Program-made: the position numbers and the translations under genes
The notes under the pieces: generated by a model
Database searches by the model: none
Seen by the model: only the letters and a program-made list of their open reading frames with translations
What the model was told of the DNA's origin: nothing
From: JBBROS01 sp965213855
GTDB taxonomy: Bacteria; Pseudomonadota; Alphaproteobacteria; Acetobacterales; Acetobacteraceae
Assembly (NCBI GenBank): GCA_965213855.1
Contig: CBDCAA010000008.1
Span: 558,001 to 622,000 of the forward strand
DNA length: 64,000 nucleotides
Direction: 5' to 3'
Shown: positions 25,102 through 33,215 of the stretch, piece after piece
How the letters are laid out: the number at the start of each line of letters is the position of its first letter
How positions within the stretch are numbered: position 1 is the stretch's first letter

Positions 25102-25644
25102 TCAGGGCGCGCTGGGGGGCAAGGTCTTGTCCAGCGCAGCGCGCGCACCCTGGTCCATGATGCAGCGCATGACCCGGCGGAAGCCGTCGACGGCGGGGCC
25201 GCCTGCCTCGCGATACGCGGCCGCAAGCCGCTCGCGCTGGCGTTCGAACAGGCGGCGCTCCAACAAGCGGCCCGCATCGGTCAGGCTGAGCAGGCGCTGT
25301 CGGCGGTCGGTGCGGCCTGGCGCCTGCGCCACAAGGCCCTGCTCGACCAGGGTGGACAATACGCGGGCAAGGCTCTGCTTGGTGATCCGCAGGATGCCGA
25401 GCAGGTCGCCGACGGTAATGCCGGGCTGGCGCCCGATGAAATGGATCGCGCGGTGGTGAGCGCGGCCCAGGCCGAGCTCCTCGAGGATCAGGTCGGCAGC
25501 AGCGGTGAAGTCGCGGTAGGCGAAGAACAGCAGGTCCTGCGCGTGTCGCATCTGCTCCTCGCGCAGGAACAGGTGGTCGATGCCAGCAGCCTGCTTGTGG
25601 TCGGGCAGGGTAGGGCGCGAAAGGCTGACGCTGCGATTCTGCAT
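25102..25644 (-). CDS. petP: MarR family transcriptional regulator PetP
   Basis: A 180-residue MarR-type winged-helix regulator, with the recognition region ITKQSLARVLSTLVEQGLVAQ and wing APGRTDRRQRLLSLTDAG. It heads the petP-petR-kinase set, 18 bases before the response regulator, and is divergent from ilvE across a 101-base gap. MarR proteins usually bind palindromes in such divergent regions; a short AGTC-N5-GACT repeat overlaps the proposed ilvE -35 box. Ligand unknown. Confidence 0.88.
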   Translation of the reverse strand: MQNRSVSLSRPTLPDHKQAAGIDHLFLREEQMRHAQDLLFFAYRDFTAAADLILEELGLGRAHHRAIHFIGRQPGITVGDLLGILRITKQSLARVLSTLVEQGLVAQAPGRTDRRQRLLSLTDAGRLLERRLFERQRERLAAAYREAGGPAVDGFRRVMRCIMDQGARAALDKTLPPSAP

Positions 25645-25676
25645 GGCTGGGGTTCCGGGATGATAGGTCAGTCTTG

Positions 25677-25706
25677 TTGACTTGTTTTTGTCGATCGTTC
25701 TAACTT
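25677..25706 (+). promoter_or_regulatory. Candidate sigma-70 promoter of ilvE
   Basis: TTGACT (25677-25682) and TAACTT (25701-25706) with an 18-base spacer, 39 bases before the ilvE start, in an A/T-richer patch. The inverted repeat AGTC-TTGTT-GACT (25670-25682) covers the -35 box and might bind the divergent MarR regulator. A GGGGAGG ribosome-binding site stands at 25735-25741. Confidence 0.5.
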
Positions 25707-25745
25707 TGCTGAAGTCCGAGCATCAATATAACCTGGGGAGGCCTT

Positions 25746-26648
25746 ATGACGCTTATTCCTTTCAATGACCGGGATGGCACGATTTGGCTGGACGGCGTCA
25801 TGGTGCCCTGGCGAGAGGCGAAGCTGCACGTGCTGTCGCATGGTTTGCACTATGCCAGCGGCGTGTTCGAAGGCGAGAGGGCTTATTCGGGCCATGTCTT
25901 CAAACTCCGCGAGCATACCGAGCGGTTGATCGCCTCGGCGGCGATCCTGGGCTTCACCATTCCCTATCGTGCGGACACGATCGATGCGGCGTGCCGGGCA
26001 GTGCTGGCCGCCAACGGCCTGTCCGACGGCTATGTGCGGCCGATTGCCTGGCGCGGGTCGGAGCAGTTGAGCGTGTCGGCACCGAATAGCCGAATCCACC
26101 TCGCCATCGCCGCCTGGGCCTGGCCCAACCTGTTCGGCGAGGACCGGATGGCCGGCGTGCGTCTGGACATGGCGCCGTGGCGGCGTCCGCATCCCTCGAC
26201 CGCGCCGACGGCGAGCAAGGCGGCCGGGCTCTATATGATTGGCACGCTCTCGCGCCACGTCGCGGAGGCGGCGGGCTACGACGACGCGTTGATGCTGGAC
26301 TGGCGCGGCCAGGTGTCCGAGGCGACGGGGGCCAACGTGTTCCTGGTGATCGACGGGGCGCTGCACACGCCGGTGCCCGACTGCTTCCTCGACGGGATTA
26401 CCCGGCGGACCGTGATGGCGCTCGCCCGCCGCCATGGGATGACGGTCCTGGAGCGGCCCATTCCCGAGGCGGACTTGGCGCGGGCGACCGAGGTGTTCCT
26501 GGCCGGGACGGCCGCGGAGGTGACGCCAGTGCGCGAGATCGCGGGCCGAGCCTACACGCCCGGGCGGATGACCGAGACGCTGGTGCGGGCTTACGAAGCG
26601 CTCGTGCACTTGCCGCCTGCCGAAGTGATGGCGCAACTGGCGGCGTAG
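25746..26648 (+). CDS. ilvE: Branched-chain amino acid aminotransferase
   Basis: A 300-residue class IV (fold-type IV) PLP aminotransferase that interconverts branched-chain 2-oxo acids with leucine, isoleucine and valine using glutamate. Seen: HGLHYASGVFEGERAY with the phosphate-site arginine region, the PLP lysine at about Lys158 (TASKAAGLY), and GTAAEVTPVREI near the end. Length matches IlvE. D-amino-acid or 4-amino-4-deoxychorismate lyase relatives share the fold, but the GVFEGER motif favours IlvE. Divergent from petP, an arrangement common in alphaproteobacteria. Confidence 0.9.
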   Translation: MTLIPFNDRDGTIWLDGVMVPWREAKLHVLSHGLHYASGVFEGERAYSGHVFKLREHTERLIASAAILGFTIPYRADTIDAACRAVLAANGLSDGYVRPIAWRGSEQLSVSAPNSRIHLAIAAWAWPNLFGEDRMAGVRLDMAPWRRPHPSTAPTASKAAGLYMIGTLSRHVAEAAGYDDALMLDWRGQVSEATGANVFLVIDGALHTPVPDCFLDGITRRTVMALARRHGMTVLERPIPEADLARATEVFLAGTAAEVTPVREIAGRAYTPGRMTETLVRAYEALVHLPPAEVMAQLAA

Positions 26649-26696
26649 ACCCGGAGCGCAAAGGCCAGGTTACGCCCCCTCGTCGCATGAAGAGGG

Positions 26697-26726
26697 TTGA
26701 CACCGGGGCACGTCGCACCGCTACAA
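26697..26726 (+). promoter_or_regulatory. Candidate sigma-70 promoter of yjcH-actP
   Basis: A perfect -35 box TTGACA (26697-26702) and a -10-like CTACAA (26721-26726) with an 18-base spacer, 45 bases before the yjcH ATG. GGAGGA (26757-26762) is the ribosome-binding site. Confidence 0.55.
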
Positions 26727-26771
26727 GACAAGTAATCGGCATCGACCGAATTTCTTGGAGGAAACGGCTTC

Positions 26772-27137
26772 ATGAGTGGCATGGCGAGTATAGCCGACGG
26801 TCTGGACAGGCGCTTGAGTGCCACGGGAGTAAGCGACGGCGACCAGGCGTTGCTGGTGCGTGACCCGAAGTTCCAGGAGCTCGTCAAGAAGCGCAACGGC
26901 CTCGCCGTGACCTTGTCGATCGTGACCTTGGCCATCTACTCCCTATTCATCGGCCTCGTCGCGTTCGACAAGCCGTTGTTGGCCACGAAGGTCGGGGGTG
27001 GCACCACGTCGGTCGGGATCGTGTTCGGGCTGGTGGTGATCGTGGCGGCTTTCGTCCTGACGGCGATCTACGTCGTGCGAGCCAACGGCCGGTTCGACGC
27101 GCTGACGGAGCAGCTTGTGCGGGAGTATGGGCATTGA
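26772..27137 (+). CDS. yjcH: DUF485 domain inner-membrane protein (YjcH)
   Basis: A 121-residue membrane protein of the DUF485 family, with two hydrophobic helices (about residues 44-65 and 80-105). The opening part has the family's DPKFQELVKKRNGLA. In proteobacteria this gene is found upstream of the acetate symporter gene actP and is co-expressed with it. Here the actP start overlaps its stop (TTGA), so they are coupled. Its role in acetate uptake is not fixed biochemically. Confidence 0.9.
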   Translation: MSGMASIADGLDRRLSATGVSDGDQALLVRDPKFQELVKKRNGLAVTLSIVTLAIYSLFIGLVAFDKPLLATKVGGGTTSVGIVFGLVVIVAAFVLTAIYVVRANGRFDALTEQLVREYGH

Positions 27138-28834
27138 GCCGCGTACGCGCGATTGCCGGGCTCGTGACGGCGGCGTTGCTCGCGGGAACGCCGATGGCGC
27201 TCGCCGCCGAGGGGATCAGCGGACCGGTTGAGCAGCAGAGCACGAAGTACCTGGCAATCGGGATTTTCTTCGCTTTCGTGCTGCTGACACTGTTCATCAC
27301 CTATCGCGCGGCGCGGACGACCAAGTCGGCCGCCGATTTCTATGCGGCCGGGGGCGGGATCTCGGCCGGGCAAAACGGCCTGGCGATCGCGGGCGACTAC
27401 ATGTCCGCGGCGTCGTTTCTGGGTATTTCTGGCCTGGTCTTCACGAATGGTTTCGACGGGCTAATCTATTCCATCGGCTTCCTGGTCGGTTGGCCGCTGG
27501 TGTTGTTCTTGATCGCCGAGCGGCTGCGCAACCTCGGCAAGTTCACCTTTGCCGACGTCGCCTCGTTCCGGCTGGACCAGACGTCGATCCGGCTGCTGTC
27601 GGCTGTCGGCACGCTCACGGTGGTCGCCTTCTACCTCATCGCCCAGATGGTGGGCGCGGGCAAGCTGATCCAACTGCTGTTCGGGCTCCCTTACAGCTAC
27701 GCCGTCGGGATCGTGGGCGTGCTGATGATCGTCTATGTCGCGTTCGGCGGCATGAAGGCGACGACCTGGGTGCAGATCATCAAGGCGTGCCTGCTGCTGG
27801 GCGGCGCAACGTTGATGGCTGTGCTCGTGCTGCTGAAGTTCGGCTTCAACCCGGATGCCATGTTTGCGGCCGCCGTCGCCACCCACCCGGGCGGCGACAA
27901 GATCATGGCCCCGGGCGCCTTCGTGGCCGACCCGGTGTCGACCATCTCGCTCGGCATCGCGCTGATCTTCGGGACGGCAGGACTGCCGCATATCCTGATG
28001 CGCTTCTTCACCGTCCGCGACGCGAAGGCGGCCCGCAAGTCGGTCCTATGGGCGACCGGGCTGATCGGTTACTTCTACGTGCTCACCTTCGTGATCGGGT
28101 TCGGCGCGATCAGCTTCCTGATGAACAACCCGGCCTACTACAAGGTCGGCGCCAACGGCAGCTACAACAAGATCGCCGACCTGGTGGGCGGGGCGGCCAA
28201 CATGGCGGCCATCAACCTGGCCCAGGCGGTCGGGGGCGACGTGCTTTTCGGCTTCATCTCGGCCGTGGCGTTCGCAACGATCCTGGCGGTCGTGGCGGGG
28301 CTGACACTGGCCGGTGCGTCGGCCGTCAGCCACGACCTGTACGCCTCGGTCATCGCCCGGGGCCGCGCGACCGGCGGCCGCGAAGTCGCGGTGTCCAAGG
28401 CCGCGGCGGTCGTGATCGGGCTTGTCGCCATCGTGCTCGGCTACTCGTTCGAGAACGAGAACGTGGCCTTCATGGTGGGCCTCGCCTTCTCGGTCGCGGC
28501 AAGCTGCAACTTCCCGGTGCTGGTGATGTCGGTGCTGTGGCGGGGCACGACCACGACGGGCGCGCTCCTGGGCGGGTTCATCGGGCTCATCACCGCGGTC
28601 GTGCTGATCGTGCTCAGCAAGGCAGTCTGGACCGACGCGCTGCATATGGCGACGCCGCCCATGGTGCCTTACAGCAACCCGGCCATCTTCTCGGTGCCGA
28701 TCGCGTTCATCGGCATCTACCTGTTCTCGAAACTCGACCAGAGTGCACGGGGGCGGCGCGAGCAGATGCTGTTCGAGCAGCAATACGTGCGCGCGGAGAC
28801 TGGCATCGGCGCGTCGACGGCGGAGGCGCATTAG
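27134..28834 (+). CDS. actP: Cation/acetate symporter ActP
   Basis: A 566-residue sodium:solute symporter (SSS family) importing acetate with a cation. It has an N-terminal export-like hydrophobic leader (LVTAALLAGTPMALA) and some 13 transmembrane helices; family segments GDYMSAASFLGISG, AFGGMKATTWVQIIKA and FGTAGLPHILMRFF are clear. Starts with TTG at 27134, overlapping the yjcH stop by four bases. Together with ackA about 2.6 kb downstream it indicates acetate handling. Confidence 0.94.
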   Translation: MSRVRAIAGLVTAALLAGTPMALAAEGISGPVEQQSTKYLAIGIFFAFVLLTLFITYRAARTTKSAADFYAAGGGISAGQNGLAIAGDYMSAASFLGISGLVFTNGFDGLIYSIGFLVGWPLVLFLIAERLRNLGKFTFADVASFRLDQTSIRLLSAVGTLTVVAFYLIAQMVGAGKLIQLLFGLPYSYAVGIVGVLMIVYVAFGGMKATTWVQIIKACLLLGGATLMAVLVLLKFGFNPDAMFAAAVATHPGGDKIMAPGAFVADPVSTISLGIALIFGTAGLPHILMRFFTVRDAKAARKSVLWATGLIGYFYVLTFVIGFGAISFLMNNPAYYKVGANGSYNKIADLVGGAANMAAINLAQAVGGDVLFGFISAVAFATILAVVAGLTLAGASAVSHDLYASVIARGRATGGREVAVSKAAAVVIGLVAIVLGYSFENENVAFMVGLAFSVAASCNFPVLVMSVLWRGTTTTGALLGGFIGLITAVVLIVLSKAVWTDALHMATPPMVPYSNPAIFSVPIAFIGIYLFSKLDQSARGRREQMLFEQQYVRAETGIGASTAEAH

Positions 28835-28867
28835 GGGCACCCCGGTCCCGCACCGCGCTTGGCCGTC

Positions 28868-29830
28868 ATGCGCCCGATCCTTGCCGTCCTCGCCGTCGTA
28901 TCGGGCGTCAGCCTCGGGGGCCGGCGCGCTGCGGGGGAGAGCCCGACGCTCGGCCATATCCGGGCCGAGAGCGTCGTGCGGTGTGGAGGTGCGATCAGGC
29001 CGGGTTTGGCGTTCCCGGGCGAGGATCACGCCTGGTATGGGCTGGAAGTCGACGTCTGCCGTGCGATCGCGGCTGCCGTGCTGGGGAACGCCGACCGCAT
29101 CGAGTTCCATGGCTATGGGCAGCGCCAGGATTTCGGCCGCATCGCTGCCGGAGTGCTGCCGCATGACGACGTCGCGTTCCTGACCGCGACCGAGCTGTTC
29201 GGGAACGAGCTGCTCGGCGCGGTGCTTCCGGGCCCGGCCGTGTATCAGCAGACGATCTCGATCCTGGTGTGGGACACGAGCCCGGTCCGGCATGTCGGCG
29301 ACCTCGGACCGACCATGGTCTGCGGCGAGCCGGGCACCAGCCCCGACAACGCGCTGCACGCGTATGCCGATGCCCGGCACTGGACCGCGAGCCTCTCGCC
29401 CTGGATGGAGCTGGAGGAGATGATGGACGCGTTCGCCGTCGGACGCTGCCCGGCCGTGGTGGGCGAAACGACGGCGCTGGCGGCGCTGCGCATCGGGGCC
29501 ACGCTGCAGGGCCACCCCGCCCGGCTGCTGCCGGAGGCGATCGCGACGTATCCGGTGATGGCCGCGACCCCGATCGACGATCCGCGATGGTCCGTCGTCG
29601 TCGGGTGGGTGGTGCAGACGGTACTCGCGAATGGTGGACCGCAGCCCTTGGACATTCCGGGTGCTGCGCTTGGGCTGGACCGGGACTGGCAGGCGCGGGT
29701 GCGCGCGCTCGGCAGCTACGCCGCCCTGCATCGCCATGCGCTGGGCGACGAGTCGCCGCTCGGTCTGCCGCCCGGGGCAAACGACAGCTGGAGCAATGGC
29801 GGGCTGATGGCGCCGCCCTCGATCGAATAG
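28868..29830 (+). CDS. Secreted family 3 solute-binding protein
   Basis: A 320-residue exported binding protein. Signal peptide about residues 1-22 (MRPILAVLAVVSGVSLGG). The fold starts with GHIRAESVVRCG, then the AapJ-like GLEVDVCRAIAAAVLG, and the hinge region with MVCGEPGTSPDNAL. This resembles the general L-amino-acid binding protein branch. No permease or ATPase of the aap type adjoins it; the MFS gene that follows belongs to another class. It may serve a distant transporter or be a stand-alone sensor. A TTG at 28859 is an alternative start; ATG 28868 is preferred. Confidence 0.82.
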   Translation: MRPILAVLAVVSGVSLGGRRAAGESPTLGHIRAESVVRCGGAIRPGLAFPGEDHAWYGLEVDVCRAIAAAVLGNADRIEFHGYGQRQDFGRIAAGVLPHDDVAFLTATELFGNELLGAVLPGPAVYQQTISILVWDTSPVRHVGDLGPTMVCGEPGTSPDNALHAYADARHWTASLSPWMELEEMMDAFAVGRCPAVVGETTALAALRIGATLQGHPARLLPEAIATYPVMAATPIDDPRWSVVVGWVVQTVLANGGPQPLDIPGAALGLDRDWQARVRALGSYAALHRHALGDESPLGLPPGANDSWSNGGLMAPPSIE

Positions 29831-29894
29831 CCGATTTGGTGGGGCCCGAGGCATGTGTTGCCGCGGTTGGTGTGCCCGCCTACGAGAGTGGCGC

Positions 29895-31346
29895 ATGGAC
29901 ACAGCCCTGCCCGCGCCAGCAACCGTCGCCGCGCCCGAGGCGCCGCCGGATCCGCGGCGCTGGCTTGGCCTGGTGCTGATCCTGACGGCGTCGTTCCTGA
30001 CGTCGTTCGACTTCTTCGTCGTCAACGTCGCGCTGGCCGCGATGCGGACCGATCTCGGCGCGCGACCGGCGCAGATCGAGTTCGTGGTCGCCGGGTATGG
30101 GCTGGCCTTCGCGGTCCTGCTGGTCACGGGCGGCCGCCTCGGAGACCTGTTCGGGCGAAAGCGGCTGTTCCTGATCGGGATGGCGGGCTTCACGATCGCA
30201 TCGGCGCTGTGCGGCCTGGCGACGACCGCAAACGAACTGATCGTGGCGCGGGTGTTCCAGGGGCTCACGGCCGCGACCATGAATCCGCAGGTGCTGGCGA
30301 TCATCCGCGTCACGTTCCCGGCGGCAGAGCGGGCCCGGGCGATCGGCTATTTCGGCATGACACTGGGTGCCGCATCGATCGCCGCCCAGGTAATCGGCGG
30401 TGCCTTGATCGAGGCCGATCTGTGGCACCTTGGCTGGCGGCCGATCTTCCTGGTCAACGTGCCGATCGGCCTGGTCGCCATCCCGGCATCGTGGCGCGTG
30501 CTGCGCGAATCGAGGTCGGCGGGCGGCCACGGACTCGACCCGGGCGGCATCGTGATCGGCACCGCCGCGTTGCTGCTGCTGGCCTACCCGTTGGTGGAGG
30601 GGCGGGAGGCGGGGTGGCCCGCCTGGGCGTTCGCCGCGTTGGCAGCGTCGGTGCCGGCCCTCGCCGCATTCGTGCTGTACGAGATGCATGTCATGCACCG
30701 GCGCCGGGTGCCGCTGGTGAACCTGCGGCTGTTCCGCGATCGGGGGTTCTCGGTCGGCCTGGTGATGGCGGTGACCTTCTTCGGCGGTCTGTCGGCATTC
30801 TTCATGACCATGACGCTGTTCCTGCAGCAGGGGTTCGGGCTGAGCCCGATGCGCACCGGGCTCACGTTCGTCGCCTTCGGGATCGGGTTCGTCGCGGCGT
30901 CACGCCTGTCGTCGGTGATCGCGGGCCGGATCGGGCCGCTGATCATCAATCTTGGCACCGTGCTGATGGGTGCCGCGCTGGCATCGCTCGTGGGCATGGC
31001 GCGGGTGGACGCGGGCGCGGCGATGAACCCGGGCCTGCTGGCGGCGGCGATGCTGGTCTATGGCTGCGGCCAAGGGCTCGCACTGCCCTCGCTGGTCGCG
31101 ATCGTGGTGGGCAGCAGCCGGATCCCCGCTGCCGATGCCGGGTCGGCGTCCGGCGTGTTCGCGATGGTGCAGCAAGTGTCGTTGGCACTCGGCGTGGCCG
31201 TGATCGGCGGCGTGTTCTTTTCGGCGCTCGGCACCGGCTCGCCGGCCGGCTACGACGCGGCGTTGGCGGCGGCATTCAGTTGCAACATCGGCCTGCTCGC
31301 GGCCACCTTCGTGCTGGCGTTCGCGCTGCGGCGGGAGCGCCCGTGA
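29895..31346 (+). CDS. MFS transporter, DHA2 family
   Basis: A 483-residue major facilitator with about 14 hydrophobic segments, of the EmrB/QacA drug:proton antiporter family. Motifs: SFLTSFDFFVVNVALAAM in the first helix, the loop motif GGRLGDLFGRKRLFLIG, and the antiporter motif region FGMTLGAASIAAQVIGG. Start at the ATG 29895 (MDTALPAPATVA); the frame is open for 14 more codons upstream. It is an exporter by family; substrate unknown. Upstream lies the solute-binding gene. Confidence 0.9.
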   Translation: MDTALPAPATVAAPEAPPDPRRWLGLVLILTASFLTSFDFFVVNVALAAMRTDLGARPAQIEFVVAGYGLAFAVLLVTGGRLGDLFGRKRLFLIGMAGFTIASALCGLATTANELIVARVFQGLTAATMNPQVLAIIRVTFPAAERARAIGYFGMTLGAASIAAQVIGGALIEADLWHLGWRPIFLVNVPIGLVAIPASWRVLRESRSAGGHGLDPGGIVIGTAALLLLAYPLVEGREAGWPAWAFAALAASVPALAAFVLYEMHVMHRRRVPLVNLRLFRDRGFSVGLVMAVTFFGGLSAFFMTMTLFLQQGFGLSPMRTGLTFVAFGIGFVAASRLSSVIAGRIGPLIINLGTVLMGAALASLVGMARVDAGAAMNPGLLAAAMLVYGCGQGLALPSLVAIVVGSSRIPAADAGSASGVFAMVQQVSLALGVAVIGGVFFSALGTGSPAGYDAALAAAFSCNIGLLAATFVLAFALRRERP

Positions 31347-31445
31347 CAGCGACGCTGCGGCGGGCGTGGGCCCGTGCTAACCTGTCGTCATCGACGGAGG
31401 CGGTGATGGCTTCATGCTCGGACGTGCTGCAGGCCGGAGGGGGCG

Positions 31446-32567
31446 ATGACTGACGCGATCCTCGCGCTGAACGCCGGGTCGTCGAGCGTCAAGTTCGCGC
31501 TGTTCGAGCTGGGCGGTAACGGCCTCTCCGCGACGGTCCGCGGCGAGGTCGAGGGGCTTGGCGCGGCGCCGCATGCGGTCGCAACGAACGCGGATGGCGC
31601 GTCGGTGCTCGACCGGCGCTGGTCCGAGGACCCCGGGCATGACGCGCTGGTCGGGTGGCTGCTCGACTGGGTGAAGGCCCATCTGGGCGCCGATACGCTG
31701 GCCGCCGTCGGACACCGCGTTGTCCATGGCGGGCAGGATTTCACCGCGCCCGTCCGACTCACGCCCGACATCGTCGACGCGCTCGACCGGCTGACGCCGC
31801 TGGCGCCGCTGCACCAGCCGCACAGCCTGGCGCCGGTCCGGGCGATCACCGCCCTCCAGCCGGACCTACCGCAAGTCGCCTGCTTCGACACGGCGTTCCA
31901 CCACACGATGCCGCCGGTGGCCACCGCCTATGCGCTCCCGCGGTCCTACGCCGACGCGGGGGTGCGGCGTTACGGCTTCCATGGCCTCTCCTACGAGTTC
32001 ATCGCCCGGCGCTTGCGGGAAACGGCCCCGGCGCTCGCCGACGGCAGGGTTGTGGTCGCGCATCTCGGCAACGGCGCCAGCCTGTGCGCGATGCAGAACG
32101 GGCGGAGCATGGACACCACGATGGGTTTCACGGCCCTCGACGGGCTGGTCATGGGCACGCGCTGCGGCGCGCTCGACCCCGGGGTGGTGCTGTATATGCT
32201 GCAGGAGCAGGGGCTCGATGCGGCGTCGATCGAGCATGTGCTCTACAAGGAGTCCGGCCTGCTGGGTGTCTCAGGGCTGTCCAGCGACGTGCGGACGCTC
32301 GAGGTCAGCGATGACCCGCATTCCCGCGAGGCGATCGATTTGTTCGCATACCGGGTTGGGCGGGAGACGGCGGCCCTGGCATCCTCGATGGGCGGCCTCG
32401 ATGGGTTCGTGTTCACCGCCGGTATCGGCGAGCACTCGGCGGCCGTTCGCGCGGCGGTGACGAAGCGGCTGGCCTGGTTCGGCGCGCTCGACATCCGAAT
32501 GATCCCGACGGACGAGGAAGCGACGATCGCGTCGCATACGCGTGAGGTGCTCGGCCTCGACAAGTAG
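31446..32567 (+). CDS. ackA: Acetate kinase
   Basis: A 373-residue ASKHA kinase that interconverts acetate+ATP and acetyl phosphate+ADP. Motifs: LNAGSSSVKFALF, GHRVVHGG with the active-site His, FHGLSYEFI, HLGNGASLCA and FTAGIGEHSA. It is a little shorter than most AckA (about 400 residues). GGAGGGGGC precedes the ATG. No phosphotransacetylase (pta) is nearby, so acetyl phosphate may come from a phosphoketolase or a distant pta. Propionate kinase activity cannot be excluded. Confidence 0.94.
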   Translation: MTDAILALNAGSSSVKFALFELGGNGLSATVRGEVEGLGAAPHAVATNADGASVLDRRWSEDPGHDALVGWLLDWVKAHLGADTLAAVGHRVVHGGQDFTAPVRLTPDIVDALDRLTPLAPLHQPHSLAPVRAITALQPDLPQVACFDTAFHHTMPPVATAYALPRSYADAGVRRYGFHGLSYEFIARRLRETAPALADGRVVVAHLGNGASLCAMQNGRSMDTTMGFTALDGLVMGTRCGALDPGVVLYMLQEQGLDAASIEHVLYKESGLLGVSGLSSDVRTLEVSDDPHSREAIDLFAYRVGRETAALASSMGGLDGFVFTAGIGEHSAAVRAAVTKRLAWFGALDIRMIPTDEEATIASHTREVLGLDK

Positions 32568-32608
32568 CGCAGCGGAGGAAAGGACGCTTCGCGTCCCCCG
32601 CCGCGTGC

Positions 32609-33154
32609 TCAGTTTCCGCGACTCAGTCCCGGCATGGCAGGAAGCCCGGGGATGGCCGTCATCCCGGCTCCGGAGGGCATGCCAGGCACCGTCATGCCGG
32701 GCGGCAAGCCGGGGATGCCTGTCAGGCTGCCCGGCATAGCGGGCATACCGGCACTAGCGCCGGCGGTCATGCCGTTTTGGCGGAGCGCTGCCGCACTCTG
32801 GACCGCGCCGCTTCCCAGTTGCTGGCAGAGTGCCGAGACGGTCATGTTGTGGGTGGACGCCATGCCGGCCAGCGTCGTGGTCTGGCCGTTCGGCATCGAC
32901 ATGGTGCCCTGCTTGCCGAGGGCTTCGGCCTGATCCGACGCGGCCGGGCTCGTTGTGGCAGCGGCCGGCATGCCTGCGATCATGTCCCGCTCCGCCTTTA
33001 CCGCGTCATCGCCCACCGCGCCCTGCGCCTGACAGTATTGCAGCAAGCCAAGCTGATTTGCGGCGGATTGCCGGGCCATCGCCGTCAGGTCGGTCTGGGC
33101 GAGGGATGGGCCGGCGACAAGCGACAGGAACAGGATTGTGAAACGGCGATGCAT
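32609..33154 (-). CDS. Secreted Met/Gly/Pro-rich protein of unknown function
   Basis: A 181-residue exported protein. Signal peptide about residues 1-19 (MHRRFTILFLSLVAGPSLA). Residues 20-110 form a small helical region with two cysteines (YCQAQGAVGDDA and SALCQQLGSG), which might pair. The last 60 residues are a low-complexity tail of irregular GMPxMPG/GLPPGM-type repeats, rich in Met, Gly and Pro. I recognise no named family. Met-rich exported tails sometimes bind copper; that is speculation. It is convergent with ackA and lies 61 bases after the start side of the large glycosyltransferase's end. Confidence 0.75.
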   Translation of the reverse strand: MHRRFTILFLSLVAGPSLAQTDLTAMARQSAANQLGLLQYCQAQGAVGDDAVKAERDMIAGMPAAATTSPAASDQAEALGKQGTMSMPNGQTTTLAGMASTHNMTVSALCQQLGSGAVQSAAALRQNGMTAGASAGMPAMPGSLTGIPGLPPGMTVPGMPSGAGMTAIPGLPAMPGLSRGN

Positions 33155-33215
33155 GCGTGTGCCTTGCTTTGTGTTCGGCTAGAACGGTGAGCCCCGGCCC
33201 CGGTTGCGCCCGCGC

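Noticed and set aside
24364..25680. A 438-residue plus-strand open frame across petP-petR
   Set aside because: No motifs, low-complexity composition, and it is entirely opposite two well-supported genes.
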